Shown here: positions 1 through 11,072 of the stretch, piece by piece
How positions within the stretch are numbered: the stretch's first letter is position 1
Layout of the letters: each line of letters begins with the position of its first letter
Assembly (NCBI RefSeq): GCF_020283565.1
Contig: NC_060060.1
Location: 10,292,001-10,356,000 of the forward strand
Length of the DNA: 64,000 nt
Direction: 5' to 3'
From: Trifolium pratense
Lineage: Eukaryota; Streptophyta; Magnoliopsida; Fabales; Fabaceae
Program-made: the position numbers and the translations under genes
Notes under the pieces: generated by a model
Databases searched by the model: none
What the model saw: only the letters and a program-made list of their open reading frames with translations
What the model was told of the DNA's origin: nothing

Positions 1-351
1 GAAATGAGTATTGAGCCTAACTCATCCTTACAAAACCAGCTTGTAAGGTGATGATTGCCTCTAGTATATAAACACTTAGTTAAGTCATTTCTCAACCGAT
101 GTGAGACTCTTAACACACCCCCTCACGCCCAGCACTATTGGGTTTGGTGCGTGGATATAAACAGTGGGTGACCCGATAGCGAAAACCTGATAATAGGTGG
201 CCCAACGAATCGTGGAGAGGCTCTGATACCATCTTAGAAATTGGTATTGGGCCTAACTCATCCTTACAAAACCGGCTTGTAAGGTGATGATTGCCTCTAG
301 TATATAAACACTTAGTCATGCCATCTCTCAACCGATGTGAGACTCTTAACG
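1..351 (-). mobile_element. TRIM (terminal-repeat retrotransposon in miniature)
   Basis: Two direct repeats of about 115 bp (about 1-115 and 236-351) flank an internal part of about 120 bp. Read on the minus strand, the first LTR (from 351) opens with GTTAAGAGTCTCACATCGG and the second (from 115) with TGTTAAGAGTCTCACATCGG. Directly after the first LTR is TGGTATCAGAGCC (219-232), a match to the initiator-methionine tRNA primer site. Directly before the second LTR is a G-rich polypurine tract (GTGAGGGGGTG). There is no coding capacity, as expected for a TRIM. The distal end lies at the window edge, so the target duplication cannot be checked. Confidence 0.8.
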
Positions 352-617
352 GTTATTACTCATTAAACAAACCAAGTCAAAAGTTGAATTATAATGGCTA
401 CGTTTACTACAATATGACCAATTCGAGAGAAAAAATTGAAGAGAATCCAAATCCCAAAATACAACCATAAAGTGCCGAGTAATGAAAAATAACTCAGATT
501 CCATACAAAATACAGTACTCGGAATCAAATGATTCGACGTTTACAACATACATACATATACATACAAAGATACATTTTCACATGATTAAAAACACTGCTT
601 AACTAGTAGCATGCATT
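352..617. other. 3' flank of the PLC-X gene
   Basis: This AT-rich non-coding stretch lies between the TRIM and the stop codon of the minus-strand PLC-X gene. It must hold the gene's 3' UTR and poly(A) signals. I see no other feature in it. Confidence 0.5.
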
Positions 618-3600
618 TTATAACCATGCCAAGAAAGTTGTGGAAACTAAAATTAACACAACAGATTGCATCAAGTTGGCTGTTCTACCAATATATGCAT
701 TGTTTTTCTTATCATTCTTATCGGGGGATTGCTGGTTTCCAGTTGGTGTAGCTTCTGCAGCAGGTGGAGGTGGAGAAATTGGAGGGACATCACATGAACC
801 AAAAGTACCATTTGGCTGAACATATATTAATACACAGTTAAATATACAATAAGGTAAAGTTTTCTGGTAAGTACTATAATTTTTCCAATGAATATTCTAT
901 ATAGTTTAATCATTCTATGATTCTAAACATATAGTAACTATGAAATAGGATGTAGAAACCAAACCTTGCAATAAGCAATGTTATCACATCCACAAGTGAG
1001 ATGACCGTTTGCTGTATCAACAGCTTCTGCTGCTCCTCCACCATCACTCCTCTATAACACCATTATCATCATTGACATTATTATAAACTATTTGGCTAAG
1101 TTTTTTTTTTTTTTTTTTTATTGATAACTTATCGAAATTTAGACAGAAAAATAGCTACCAGGTAATAATCAACAGCTATGAAATTTGGCCATCTGTTTCC
1201 AGATGCTTCATGACAAGTCTTCAACATATTAAGTAATCGAGCCGAATTGTCAGCACAGGCTTGAGAACGATTCGGTGTATTATGAAAAAAGTTGACCAGA
1301 ACCAGCGACCTAGTTTTTGTGTCCATTGGTGGCGATTCTGCTCGCTTCGGACAAACACCATCTTGCATACCTTCATCTCCATCTAAAAAAGTCTCAACAC
1401 ATATACAATCATGGTTCATTAGCTTCCAGAATCGTATCATACTATTAATAAAACACAATTTACTTATTTACACTGCATTATTACGGGACAATGTCTTCAT
1501 CCATCTTTTATTTACATTGTGTCCCGTGACAAAAACAAGTACAAGCAATTAAAACTTGTTTTTGAGGTAAGCATTGATTACTCACATTGGTTTTCTACGA
1601 CGTATTTCCACGTGTAAGGAATGCCTTCAGATGCTTCCTTGGCCTGTTTGGAGCCGAATGCAATAAATCGTTGATTTTTCTGAATCATGTCATCGACAGT
1701 GGGCCAATCTTCACCGTTCTTAGGCAGCCGAGAGACTGGGAACATGTACTTGTGAAGCCCCGAAGCTTGGATGACCTTACTTATTCCTGAAGGAGCTTTT
1801 ACATAATCCTCAATGAAGATAGTGATTATTTCAGACGGATTTGCGTCTAGAAATGTACGCATGTTGGTAAGTGCAGTTAACGCTGGTTGCTGCAGATCAT
1901 AGATAGACATAGACATACACAAATGGATGTTACAAAATGAACCAAATACATCAAAGTTTATGTTAATGAATGATGTAATAGTAAGGAAATAGTAGAGCCA
2001 CGCACTTACGAATGAAGTGAAGTTGAAACACTGGCCTCGAGTAGAATGACACAGCCATACATCGTGGTTAAAATCGTACATATCCAACATAAATCCTCGA
2101 ACACCGTTCTGTCAAGTTACACAATAGATAGGTAAGTGAAAAAAATTAAACCATAAGGCAAAGAGATTATTAGAGATAATGTTAGTTAAAAGTTAGTTAT
2201 TCTTGTTATTTCTTTATTTTTACATGGACTCGCATAGAGTTCTAATCTAATGTGTGAATTATGAAAATGGAGTGTCATATAGTAAATATGACTAATACAT
2301 TCTATAAAATAATGTGATTATTTCATTCATCAAATCAGCATCTAAACTTTAAATATGAATTTTTTTTTTTAAAGGAAAATATGGTTGTTTTATTAACAAA
2401 AGAAAATTGAAAAGGCATGTGAATATTTTGCTTTTTTAAGTAATACATAGTATTTATTTTTATAATGATTGTTTACCCTTTTTTCTAAATGAAATAAAGA
2501 GACAACTAATGCACACATGAATTATTGTGTAGTTAGCACATGATTCCCACTGAAAAAGCATATTTTCCGTAAAGAGTAAGCTTTATGCTTTCAAAATTTA
2601 CATCATAATGTAACCAAAAAAAAAAAAATTACATCATAATCATTCTTTTATCCAAAATAAAATTATTCTATGTCTATAGTGCTTTATAACTTGTATGCCA
2701 ACTAGGTCAATATTGACCCCTTTAAGTAAGTTTATTCAGATCGGCAAAGTGAATAAGTTACTAGTATAATAGATTTTGACTAAATAAATTTACATTAATT
2801 TAATAAGTATATATTAATGTAAATAAATTTTAGGGAGGATCGCGGTCCGATCCCCGCAACAACGATCGGGAGGGGGCTAGAACCACTTGATGTCAAAATT
2901 GACCCTCGAACCAGATTCAACTAGTGGTGAAAAACAAAAAATGTAAATAAATTTTGACATTTCCCTTAAATTTTACATGCATATATAACTAAATATTTTT
3001 ACATTGACATTTTCATATATAACTAAATATTTTGAAATTTTCATATATAACTAAATATTTTTACATTGACAGGAGAAATCAAATTCATAAATTTTACATG
3101 CATTTCCCTTAAATTTCATTGCCTCGTCACATTTGGAGAAACACACACTAGTGTAACATGGCATGACAAGATAATAAAATAAGATTATATATTTGTATAA
3201 AATTCATTTTTTTACAAAGTAAAAAGGTATTGTATACCCTACCAAAAAAAAAAGTATTTTATAAGTACTTATAATTATAAATTTAGCTTATTTGGCAGGA
3301 ACATCACGTTATACATAGGAGTCGGAGTATTCTATAATACTATTGAAATTGAAATTCGGGATATTTATTGTCCTATCAGTGTATCAGTTGGTAGCTACTA
3401 AAAGTATTATTTGCAAAATTCAGGGTTTAAATTTCAATTTTTTTTATTTCTCAACTCTTAAAATGTGTGAATCTAATCTAATCTAATAACTAAAATACTT
3501 GGAAAAAAAACCCTATTTATTCAAGTACACGACTAAAAAATATGAAGTTAAGTCTCTCCTATGAGATGTTCTTGTTGTCATATAGGATACCCCAAATGTT

Positions 3601-3994
3601 TTTTTGCAATAAATTAAAAGTAGAAGAGGTGGAACGGACCTGGATTGGGTACAATCAGTACCTATGACTGCATGCAGTTAGTTAGATCATGATCGTCTGA
3701 TCAAAATCAGACAGTTAATATTTTAGTATCAAAATTATTATATTTAAAAAAATCAGGGTTGTAGTAAATTCTGAACTGTCTGATTTTAATCAGACGGATG
3801 ACAGATCATGACTTCACTAAAACCAAATTCACTTAATCATTTCCGAGGTGGAACCTATGTTTCAAAATTCAATCTTTGTTCTTTGTTGACAACACATACT
3901 AAAATCTAAAAATCTTTATCCTATGATGATTTTATAATCCTAAACTACAAATTCCAACAGACTGTTCACATTCAACTGCTACAATATTATAATC

Positions 3995-4046
<52 letters not shown>

Positions 4047-4663
4047 GAAATATGAAAAAGGAAAATCGAATCTTACTTTGAGTTGATCAACAATTGTGTC
4101 TTCCTGATTCATAGGTGCAATAACAATAGACCCTGTGGCTGATCTTGCTCCAGCCAAAGCAAATGAGTTATGTGTCGTTAACCATGAATACCGGTTAAAC
4201 GCTAAACCTTTCACCTGAACCAACATTCACATTATCATCATAAATAAATAAATAAATAAAAACACCAAAAATTATTAAAAAAAAAACAGAACAAAACAGA
4301 ACAAAAACAGAGCAGAACAGAACACCATTGAAGAAGTTTCAATTTAAGAAAAAAAACAAACTTTTTTAATGGGGTTTGAAGTTTGAATCCTGCTACATCT
4401 GGGTCTTGTATTTCCATTTGCAGGACATGTTTGACATGTAAGACCAGGATCACATGAACCACAGTTTTCTCCGATCTGCTACCTCGTACACGGTCAGAAA
4501 AACACAAACAAATAATGAAAATTAAAACCAAATTATTAAAAATGAAAAATTAATTAATTACCTTGGCACTGGATGAATAATTGAAGAGACAAATAACGAT
4601 TAACACAAAGATTTGAGCTTGTAAATTATGGAGACTATGTAACCTCTGCAGAAAATGAAACAT
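618..4663 (-). CDS. PLC-X domain-containing secreted/GPI-anchored protein (At5g67130-like), 8 exons
   Basis: Eight exons with GT-AG junctions join in frame to 421 codons: 4663-4562, 4475-4362, 4214-4077, 2108-2010, 1889-1586, 1382-1159, 1051-965 and 815-618. Exon 1 is a signal peptide (MFHFLQRL..., hydrophobic [10 protein letters not shown]). Exon 2 is a Cys-rich module ([20 protein letters not shown]). Exons 3-6 form the phosphatidylinositol-phospholipase C X domain, with WLTTHNSF (His87) and DVWLCHS (His139) in the places of the two catalytic histidines of bacterial PI-PLC. Exon 7 adds another Cys module. Exon 8 is Pro-rich and ends in a hydrophobic tail, which suggests a GPI anchor. The family is extracellular or plasma-membrane attached; lipase activity is not established for its plant members. 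The third intron is about 2 kb and holds a MITE-like hairpin, a (TAA)n tract and repeat fragments. The reading frame has no breaks. Confidence 0.92.
2831..2940. repeat. Dispersed repeat fragment, copy 1 (in PLC-X intron 3)
   Basis: The stretch containing CGATCGGGAGGGGGCTAG, then CCACTTGATGTCA and CCCTCGAACCAGATT, and ending in an A-rich tail recurs, more diverged, at 5275-5380. The A-rich end after GTGGTGAAAA suggests the end of a retroposon or LTR element. I cannot assign the family. Confidence 0.5.
3670..3812. mobile_element. Small hairpin MITE-like element in PLC-X intron 3
   Basis: The arm at 3685-3716 (GATCATGATC...GTCTGATCAAAATCAGACAG) is the near-complement of the arm at 3774-3811 (CTGTCTGATTTTAATCAGAC...GATCATGAC). 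The element is about 140 bp, has no coding capacity and can fold back on itself. I could not fix its exact ends or target duplication. Confidence 0.5.
3995..4044. repeat. (TAA)n microsatellite
   Basis: About 16 uninterrupted TAA triplets lie in PLC-X intron 3, just 3' of exon 3. Confidence 0.95.
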
Positions 4664-5274
4664 CGTATATAATCAAACGACAAACACAGAGAAAATGATT
4701 AATGTATGAAAAAAAATGTAAAAGAAATAAGAAAAACATGATAAATATTGAATGCGGATATGAAGAGGCATAACATAGAATTATTTTCTTGCCTTCATTC
4801 TAATTTTTTTTTTTTTTAATTTTTTCTGGTAAAGAGAGGTGTTGCTAATTGCGTTCTATCTATCTATCTATGTGGTTGATGTTAAGTTTTTTGAAGTGAG
4901 ATTTTTGTTTTGTGAAGGTAAAAAATTGAGGTAGATTTTGGGTGAATTAAGGAAGGGGAGGGAAAAGCATAGAGAGTTTAGTTCCCTAAGATAGATTTAG
5001 GGAACTATAATAATAATAATGAAGAATTCAATGATTCATTGATTGATTCAAGTTAAGGAAGAAAAAGATTAGGGAGCAAATGCGCGTTATATTAACGTCA
5101 CACAACAACTCCCCCTCCCTTCGTTAGGTACAACCTTGCCTTAAATATCAATTAAAAATAATTATTATAAATACATTAATTAAAATAAGAGTTAATAGCA
5201 CCGAATACCGATCATTAGTTGATTGAATGTTAATTGACGCTGAACTTGGTAAGAATGACCATATTTTGATTTAC

Positions 5275-5380
5275 CACAACTGCGATTGGGAGGAGACTAA
5301 AAATGCTTGATGTCAGAGCTAATACTCGAACTAGATTAGACGGTCTGGTGAACCGGATACTGGTGGTGAAAACGAAAAAA
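5275..5380. repeat. Dispersed repeat fragment, copy 2
   Basis: This is a diverged copy of the 2831-2940 sequence, sharing GCGATTGGGAGGAG, GCTTGATGTCA and CTCGAACTAGATTAGAC followed by GGTGGTGAAAACG. It lies upstream of the PLC-X gene. The rest of 4664-6340 is AT-rich and otherwise featureless apart from the 45-bp tandem duplication. Confidence 0.45.
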
Positions 5381-5699
5381 TAAAATAAAAATTAATAGCA
5401 CTTTTGTGTCATGTCATTATGTCATCCAAACGAGTTTTGATTTCACGTAAAATGCCACTAAGTACTTCGGAAAAACTAAAAATAAGAAATCGTTAAATTA
5501 TGAAATGTAATTGCAAAAAATAAAAGTACATGAAGAAAACTAAAACTCGCTCAAATGACATAGATAGAAGTGCTATTAACCTTTAAAATAATTTGGTTAA
5601 GTTTGCTAAAAAAATTAATATTCATTAAGTTCATTGAATTTATGTTTTTGATGTTATGAAAAAAAATACTATATTCTCTCTGGTTCTGTTTAAGGATCA

Positions 5700-5790
5700 A
5701 ACAACTCAAGCAAGAAAGTGACTTTCGTTAGTCAAAATAATCTTCAACAACTCAAGCAAGAAAGTGACTTTCGTTAGTCAAAATAATCTT
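5700..5790. repeat. 45-bp tandem duplication
   Basis: Positions 5700-5744 and 5746-5790 are identical (AACAACTCAAGC...AATAATCTT) with one base between them. Perfect identity points to a recent slippage or repair event. Confidence 0.95.
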
Positions 5791-6350
5791 TGACATTAGT
5801 TTTCGTCAAAGAACCGTTTGATAGTGATGACATGGACGTTTTGTTGACTTTGTTGACCAATACATGTTATTTCTTTTTAAAATTTGATGTCATGTAGGTA
5901 GAGACCATATTGAAAGTAAAAATAAATAAAAAGAAAGATGAGCGTTGAAAGACCAAAATGATAATTTTAAATGAACGTCGAGAGACTATATTTACTTAAA
6001 TATAACACTAAAGAAAATATATGAGTAAGACACCGTGCCAATTGCAACTGGGCAAAAGGACATTACTTGTCAAATGAAGCCAAAGGCACATAGCGGGTTT
6101 TTTACTACTTGAAAGTTATTATATCAATTTTGGCCTATTTTTAAAAATATAAAATAACCGTTTTCAGCCACCTCATATGCTTAATTGACACGAAATGACA
6201 TAGTTTATAATTTTTAAAAACTCCAAATAAGTATGAATCATGAATGTTCAACAATAATTTACGAGGGTATGTCACATTATATGAATATTCTGACAAAGAA
6301 TAGTATTAAAAATTGAGAGAAGACTAGTTAGCGGTTAATTAATTAATTAT

Positions 6351-7511
6351 GGGTAAATAGCTTTATACCCCCTGCAAAATATGAGAATTTTGCGTTATCC
6401 CCCTGCAAATTTGTTTTTTGAGATTACCCCCTGCAATGTGAATAATCTTTGTCTTTACCCCCTAGATGCACAACAAGCAGGTGACATGGATATAATCTTG
6501 ATGTGGCAAGTACATATAGAATTTATTTATTTTCTTATTTATTTTTTATGCCACATCAATTAATAGGTGTAATTCTTTTTTAATTTTTTTTTTTAAATTC
6601 TGAAAAGTCAGTCAAATTCATTCATCTTCTTCAACAAGAACAACAAGAACAAAGAATTCCATAAGGCTGAAACTCAAAAAAAAAATTATCACAAAATTAT
6701 TTAAGAAACATGTTTAACAATTTTTTAGAGGGACTTAACAAGTTTTAAGGGGAATCAACAAAATCCATAAACTTGATGGATTCATCAAACAACAACACGA
6801 GAACAACAAGTTTTGTCTACTTTTAAATTTGTCCATAACACAGATTCACAGAAACAAGAACAACAACACAAGAACAGCAGCATCCATAAAAAGTTCATCA
6901 ACATCCATCAAATCACAGTTTCGAATCTGAAACAGAGTAAAAGTTCATGAATCTGAATTCGACTCAAGGGATTTACAATTCGAAAATTCATCCAACTCAA
7001 GGGATTTAAGAATCAAAATAAAAAAGATTTAAGACAAAGAAAACTTGAAGGCAAAATTGAAAAGGGATTTGATGAGTGGACTGTTGCTTTTCTGAGAAAT
7101 TGAAAAGGGGAACTGATGAAAAATTGAGGTTTTTGGGTTTTAAGGTGATGTTGTTGTGAGGGACATGAAGAAGGTAGAAGAAGACAGATTTACCAATTAC
7201 CATAGAGAGAAGAAGGTTTCTGGGTTGGTGTTTTTGTTCTTTCATCTTCCGATTTTGTTTCTTTCATCTTCAGATTTATTTTAAAAAAATAAAATTTACA
7301 CCTATTAATTGATGTGGCATAAAAAATAAATAATAAAATAAATAAATTCCACTTATATCTGCCACATCAAGATCATGTCCATGTCACCTGCTTGTTGTGC
7401 ATCTAGGGGGTAAAGACAAAGATTCTTCACAGGGGGTAATCTAAAAAAAAAAATTTGCAGGGGGTAACGCAAAACTCTCATATTTTGCAGGGGGTATAAA
7501 GTTATTTACCC
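6351..7511. mobile_element. Non-autonomous DNA element with long TIRs and 9-bp target duplication (MULE-like)
   Basis: The ends GGGTAAATAG and TATTTACCC open into inverted repeats of about 230 bp. Exact 9-bp direct repeats ATTAATTAT flank the element at 6342-6350 and 7512-7520. Inside each arm a short word recurs three times (ACCCCCTGCAAAAT, TCCCCCTGCAAATT, ACCCCCTGCAATG). The unique centre (about 6600-7270) has no convincing gene. The 9-bp duplication and long TIRs are typical of Mutator-like elements. It is related in design to 39622-40832 and more distantly to 50367-51172. Confidence 0.85.
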
Positions 7512-7520
7512 ATTAATTAT

Positions 7521-7845
7521 TAAGTAGTATTTAATTAAGTAATAGATATTAATGAGATATATTATTTATATTATTAGTTTGATATTTATGTTATTGGGTT
7601 GTTAAATGAGCTTTATGCCCTTAGGCCCATTAGGATTCCTATATATGTAGTGTTCTTTCATATTTTAAGCTAATGAATGAAAATGAAGTTTTTTATTTAT
7701 CTTTATTTATTTGTATTTCTTTATTGTTTTTCTAGGTTTAGCGTAGTTGTAGTTTGATAGAACTTAAACTCTCTATCAATTGCTGCTTTCATTGAAACGC
7801 TTATATATTATTAGATAAAATTTAATGACTTAGGTAGGTATTACA
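7521..7845. other. Intergenic; possible LTR remnant
   Basis: The stretch GGCCCATTAGGATTCC, TATATATGTAG, then a run ending GAACTTAAACTCTCTATCAATTGC resembles the R-U5 part of a plant LTR. No partner LTR or primer site is visible, so this is only a suggestion. Confidence 0.2.
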
Positions 7846-7854
7846 TTCTAAAAA

Positions 7855-8038
7855 GAGTTTAATTGATATGTACTGACAGTGTAAAATAATTTTACAAGAT
7901 CGTCCAATAAATAACTATCATTTTGCCATGTCATGTCAAGAAAGTGGGGTGAAGTTGGGTGATGTGGCGGAAAACATGGTTGGTATTGGTTGACAGTGTA
8001 AAATTATTTTACACCGTCGGTGCATATCAATTAAATTC
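7855..8038. mobile_element. 184-bp MITE with 9-bp direct repeats
   Basis: The terminal inverted repeats are GAGTTTAATTGATATG and its near-complement CATATCAATTAAATTC. A second inverted pair (GACAGTGTAAAAT) lies just inside. TTCTAAAAA flanks both ends (7846-7854 and 8039-8047). An 8-bp reading (hAT) or a 9-bp reading (MULE) of the target duplication both fit. Confidence 0.8.
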
Positions 8039-8098
8039 TTCTAAAAATTACATGAGTCACGCATAAAGTAATAAAATCTACGCAGTTTTTATTTAATA

Positions 8099-8393
8099 CT
8101 CCCTCCGGTCCTTATTATAAGAAACACTTTGGGAAAAAAATTTGGTCCTTTTTATAAGAAACTTTGACCAATTTTCAAATGTTCTAAATGTTCAATTTCA
8201 CTTATGCCCTTATTTATTATGAAAGAGAATTTAAAAATAAGTAAGTTAGTTGAATAAAAAGTAATTAAATAAGGGTAAATATGGAATAAATTTAAATTTA
8301 TAAGAGTATTAAATGAAAATAACTATGTTAAATGTGTTTCCTTGGTCTGTGTGATTTTTTCAAAGTGTTCCTTATAAAAAGGACCGGAGGGAG
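8099..8393. mobile_element. Stowaway-type MITE
   Basis: The TIRs CTCCCTCCGGTCCTTATTAT and ATAAAAAGGACCGGAGGGAG are flanked by TA on both sides. CTCCCTCCGTCC-type ends with a TA target are diagnostic of Stowaway (Tc1/mariner-derived) MITEs. Length is 295 bp and there is no ORF. Confidence 0.9.
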
Positions 8394-9013
8394 TAAAAGA
8401 TTGAGTGTTTGAGCCGGAAAAAAAAAACGAGTGTTTGGATAAATTATTAGATGATTGTAAATGAATTGAAAACTTTCATCTAAAGATAATAAAAATAGTA
8501 CGAAGTATTTATAAATGCTGGTAATCTTGTGACCGACTTAGGATACACATAAAAATTAAGTCATTAAATTCAAGTGGTTAATGAGCTTCACTAAACGACG
8601 GATTATTCGTGAAACAATTTTTTTGTCATAATTTACTTATTTCGCGATCGAATTCTAAATTATTAGGGCTCATTTTCCTTAAGAATCGGAGGATTACTAA
8701 AAAAAACCACCTAAAATTATCAATTGAAAGGAGGATAACAAAAGAACATATTTAAAACACAATAACTTGGCTACAGAAAACACATTGAAAAAACAGTAGT
8801 TACTTACCATAGCAACAGTGCAGAACTATATATAGTAGTAGAGATAGCATGAGATAAAAATATCATATGATAAAAGAAAAAACAGAGTAAAACTATGGCA
8901 ATTAGCAAACAGAATAATTAAAAAAAAATATTTTTATATATATTTCAATATTTGAACGTACGGCTGTTAAAAAAACAAAAATATTTTGATTATACGATAT
9001 TCGATTTTACAAT

Positions 9014-9850
9014 TTAATGAGACACAACTTCTAATCCAAAAATCATCCCAGCATGATTTTTAGCTTCGTTGTTGCTAAAATATAAGGGTAATATCTTTTG
9101 AAACGCATGCCATATTAACAAACTGTCGGATGCGGCTTGGTGGGACTTTCCGACAATCCGACCAACATTGAGAATACTAGCAACACATTCGAGACCACCA
9201 TATAGTCCATTGCAATAACGGATCATGTATTTTATATCATAGACACTTCTTCCAAATATGAATCTCAACGCATGTAAAAATTCTTCCAAGCTATTTGGAA
9301 GATTATTTCGCGTTAGAATCTTCACAAGATATCCAAAATCGTAGGTGCCGTGAAATGTCACCCAAGTCACTTTTTTATTAAAGTTGAGCCCGGACTTCAA
9401 CATCAACTCAGAAAAGTGGAGGGAATGCACACCGTGAATGACATTGCAGTTGAAATCAATACCTTGGCGTCGGAGAAGATCAATAGAATCTTTGTTGTGA
9501 AGGTCGCGTTCCACGTCGAAATCACAAAAATTGAACTCCCAAACATAGCAGGCATCAGTTCCAAAATCTGGGAGGGTGCCCTTTACATCCGATAAAGTGA
9601 GACCCAGCTGAATGAGATTGAGATGATCAACATTAGCCTTGAAGTAATCATAAAAGTCGTAAGGTTGAAGGTGACAGCGACCAACTTTGGATGAATAAAT
9701 GATACCAGGAAATTCAGTGTCCATTGAAACAAAATAATATCGATCAACTACTTGGCGTATGAGGTTGAATTCATATTCTACGTTGTGTCTCCATACTCGA
9801 CGGATTATGACCGGTTTGGAATTAGACGATTCTTCTTTCAACTTGCTCAT
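9014..9850 (-). CDS. CAF1-type CCR4-NOT deadenylase (poly(A) ribonuclease)
   Basis: The intronless ORF encodes 278 aa, the usual length for plant CAF1 proteins. As a DEDD-family 3'-5' exonuclease it would shorten mRNA poly(A) tails within the CCR4-NOT complex. The DEDDh active site can be read off: Asp44 and Glu46 in MDTEFPG, Asp171 in HGTYDFGYL, and His237 plus Asp242 in HQAASDSLL. The N-terminal VWRHNVEYEFNLIR segment is also typical. The third motif reads HGTYDFGYL where the family usually has HSGYDFGYL. I start at ATG 9850; the frame is open for 14 codons upstream but without an ATG. A TATA box lies at 9995-10002, and a 930-bp element interrupts the promoter further out. Closest relatives are likely the stress-responsive CAF1-11-like proteins (inference). 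Confidence 0.92.
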   Translation of the reverse strand: MSKLKEESSNSKPVIIRRVWRHNVEYEFNLIRQVVDRYYFVSMDTEFPGIIYSSKVGRCHLQPYDFYDYFKANVDHLNLIQLGLTLSDVKGTLPDFGTDACYVWEFNFCDFDVERDLHNKDSIDLLRRQGIDFNCNVIHGVHSLHFSELMLKSGLNFNKKVTWVTFHGTYDFGYLVKILTRNNLPNSLEEFLHALRFIFGRSVYDIKYMIRYCNGLYGGLECVASILNVGRIVGKSHQAASDSLLIWHAFQKILPLYFSNNEAKNHAGMIFGLEVVSH

Positions 9851-9994
9851 TTTGACTTTCTTGATGATCAAATTGTGTAATGTTGAGTACAATTCTTTTT
9901 TTGATAGAGATGTTGAATTAATGAAGAAGAAATAAGAAAGAGATAACTTTAATGAATGAATGAGTTACGAAGATAGAGTGAATGATTCTCCACA

Positions 9995-10002
9995 TATTTA
10001 TA
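9995..10002 (-). promoter_or_regulatory. TATA box of the CAF1 gene
   Basis: Read on the minus strand the sequence is TATAAATA, about 145 bp upstream of ATG 9850. The aligned promoter of the 15-kb gene has TATATAAAT at the matching place (15562-15570), which supports a functional site. Confidence 0.55.
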
Positions 10003-10015
10003 TATTTCTGTTTAG

Positions 10016-10021
<6 letters not shown>

Positions 10022-10108
<87 letters not shown>
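10022..10108. repeat. (AT)n microsatellite
   Basis: About 43 AT units run without interruption up to the left end of the 10109-11038 element. A further (TA)n run (11039-11067) lies at its right end, so the element sits inside the microsatellite. Confidence 0.95.
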
Positions 10109-10111
<3 letters not shown>

Positions 10112-11035
10112 TCAGGATCCGTTGACACCAGGTGTCAAAATTTAGTTTGACACCAAATCTCCACCCTTCATTTCATTTAATCTAAAGGCCTAAAACAATC
10201 ATTAAAATAATTTATAAATTCAAAGATCATGTGATTAGTCTCACAATCTTTCCTTAAATAGCATATTTGATTTGCTCCATCTCTCTTTTATCTATCACCT
10301 GCACAAAATTCATTATCATCACTATTCTTTGGTTGTTTCCTCTAATTTTGTATCACCATTCATGCCTGCCAGTTTTTTGTTTTGGAAATTGATTGCTGAA
10401 TTTTCGGTGCAAAATTCTGGTTCTGGCTGCGGTTGGTTTCGCTGCTGTTTTGGAGCTTTCTCGTCCTATTTTTTTGCTTCTCTACTCTAGTTTGTTTGGC
10501 TGCTCTTGTTTTGGGGAGGTGATGAGTTTTAGTGTTGTTGCTTTCTCTTTTGTTTTTCTGGCGGGTTCTCTTTGTTTCTATCTTGAGATCTCTTTGTGTA
10601 TTGCTTGTAGAAAAACTTTTAATTAACAAGAATGTCTTAAGTTTCAAATATAAGATATAAAAAAAATTAACACATCGGATGATAGAACAAATGTTACACG
10701 AGAGTGGTATTAAAATATAGTGCTGGGATAAAATTGTAGAGAGATTTGTAATAACTATTTTTGCGGTGATTGGCGAATTATAATATTAGAACAATAATCT
10801 TGATTCTTTTTGGGACAGATATTGGAAAAAATAAATAAAATTAATGATAATGCATAATCTTTTATTTTGGGAAAGATATATGAAATATTTTAGGGAAAGA
10901 TTGTGAGACTAATCACATGATCTTTGAATTTATGAATTATTTTAATGATTGTTTTAGGCCTTTAGATTAAATGAAATGAAGGGTGGAAATTTGGTGTCAA
11001 ACTAAATTTTGACACCTGGTGTCAACGGATCCTGA

Positions 11036-11038
<3 letters not shown>
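10109..11038. mobile_element. 930-bp long-TIR element inserted in an (AT)n tract
   Basis: The ends are GAGTCAGGATCC and GGATCCTGACTC. The inverted repeats run about 145 bp (10109-10253 against 10894-11038) with only about two mismatches. A short palindrome, GACACCAGGTGTC, lies near each tip. The centre has no credible gene; its longest ORFs are low-complexity. Both flanks are (AT)n, so the target duplication cannot be read, but insertion into TA repeats is clear. This target choice resembles the microsatellite-targeting Micron-type MITEs of rice. Superfamily is unassigned. Confidence 0.85.

Positions 11039-11067
<29 letters not shown>

Positions 11068-11072
<5 letters not shown>

Noticed and set aside
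3987..4226. 79-aa ORF ending in poly-Ile
   Set aside because: It is exon 3 of the PLC-X gene read through its donor into the (TAA)n tract; the spliced model replaces it.
9960..10145. ORF with IYIYIY repeats (also 52320-52517)
   Set aside because: These are translations of (AT)n microsatellites.
10272..10647. Overlapping ORFs on both strands inside the 930-bp element
   Set aside because: Low-complexity Phe/Ser or Lys/Thr-rich frames with no domain; the element is bounded by TIRs and looks non-coding.
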